A DNA stretch of 5,929 nucleotides from Ramlibacter sp. Its GTDB lineage: Bacteria > Pseudomonadota > Gammaproteobacteria > Burkholderiales > Burkholderiaceae_C. Positions 5,546 through 5,929 of this stretch are shown one piece after another (position 1 is the first letter of the stretch; each line of letters opens with the position of its first letter). A program made the position numbers and the translations under genes. The notes beneath the pieces were generated by a model that was not told the DNA's origin, did no database searches, and was given only the letters and a program-made list of their open reading frames with translations. Location: assembly GCA_025351615.1 (NCBI GenBank), contig JANXVP010000444.1:1-5929 (forward strand). The letters run 5' to 3'.

Positions 5546-5929
5546 TCAATGTGCGGTCCACTGGATCGAACTGATGTCGATCCCGTCCTGGTGCATCTCC
5601 CACAGCGGGCTCAAATCGCGCAGCTTGGCGACGTTCTGCCGGATGGTGGCGATGGCGTAGTCGATTTCTTCTTCGGTGGTGAAGCGGCCAACAGTCATGC
5701 GCAGGCTGCTGTGAGCCAATTCGTCGCTGCGACCGAGTGCCCGCAACACGTACGATGGCTCTAAGCTCGCAGATGTACAAGCCGACCCAGATGACACTGC
5801 TAAATCTTTAATTGCCATGATCAGGGACTCGCCTTCAACATAATTAAAGCTAACGTTCAAATTGTGGGGTACCCGGTGTTCCATATCCCCATTCACGTAG
5901 ACTTCCTCAATCTCTTGCAGCCCCTGTGC
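5546..5929 (-). CDS. iscS: Cysteine desulfurase IscS, C-terminal part only (5' end beyond window)
   Basis: IscS is a PLP enzyme that converts cysteine to alanine and hands the persulfide sulfur to IscU. Only the last 127 residues are present: the frame is open to the right edge and begins in [13 protein letters not shown]. The mobile active-site loop [10 protein letters not shown] holds the catalytic cysteine (codon 5777-5779; Cys328 in E. coli). The following [37 protein letters not shown] and RDLSPLWEM stretches match the family, and the tail that contacts IscU is present. The first ~55 codons in the window are AT-rich with codons such as TTA, TCA, AAA and TGT, unlike the rest of the operon. 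The protein frame itself is undisturbed. Confidence 0.96.
   Translation of the reverse strand, partial: AQGLQEIEEVYVNGDMEHRVPHNLNVSFNYVEGESLIMAIKDLAVSSGSACTSASLEPSYVLRALGRSDELAHSSLRMTVGRFTTEEEIDYAIATIRQNVAKLRDLSPLWEMHQDGIDISSIQWTAH

Overview
The window is about 5.9 kb of GC-rich DNA (roughly 60-65% G+C over most of its length by hand count). Gene content and protein sequence suggest a betaproteobacterium, most likely of the order Burkholderiales. This rests on the look of the IscU, HscA, ferredoxin and DnaQ proteins and on the GC level, not on any search. Nearly all genes lie on the minus strand; one gene lies on the plus strand.

Left part (1-1223, minus strand). The edge cuts a small exported Cys/His-rich protein (probable metal-binding protein of unknown function, 1-314). 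It has its own good sigma70-like promoter and sits behind a terminator. Before it come a complete tRNA-Val(CAC) gene with encoded CCA (401-475) and dnaQ, the DNA polymerase III proofreading exonuclease (504-1223).

Middle (1259-2014, plus strand). A classical short-chain dehydrogenase/reductase is divergent from dnaQ, with only 35 nt between the two start codons. It is convergent with the isc operon, with 14 nt between the two stop codons.

Right part (2029-5929, minus strand). This is the housekeeping iron-sulfur cluster operon in the standard order iscS (cut by the right edge), iscU, iscA, hscB, hscA, fdx. IscS supplies sulfur from cysteine and IscU is the scaffold. The HscA/HscB chaperone pair recognises the LPPVK motif of IscU and drives cluster release. 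Ferredoxin supplies electrons and IscA is an A-type carrier. No iscX follows fdx.

Three things stand out. First, hscA is broken: about 68 nt are missing in the substrate-binding domain and the reading frame shifts there, while its partners IscU, HscB and Fdx look intact. Second, the right-most ~170 nt of iscS drop from about 60-65% to about 45-50% G+C and switch to AT-rich codons, with the protein still perfectly continuous. This suggests either recombination or a chimeric assembly end. Third, a near-perfect intrinsic terminator lies inside the operon between iscA and hscB. The hscA lesion and the iscS composition break may both be assembly artefacts and should be checked first. I see no convincing new multi-gene system; this is mainly a conserved housekeeping region.
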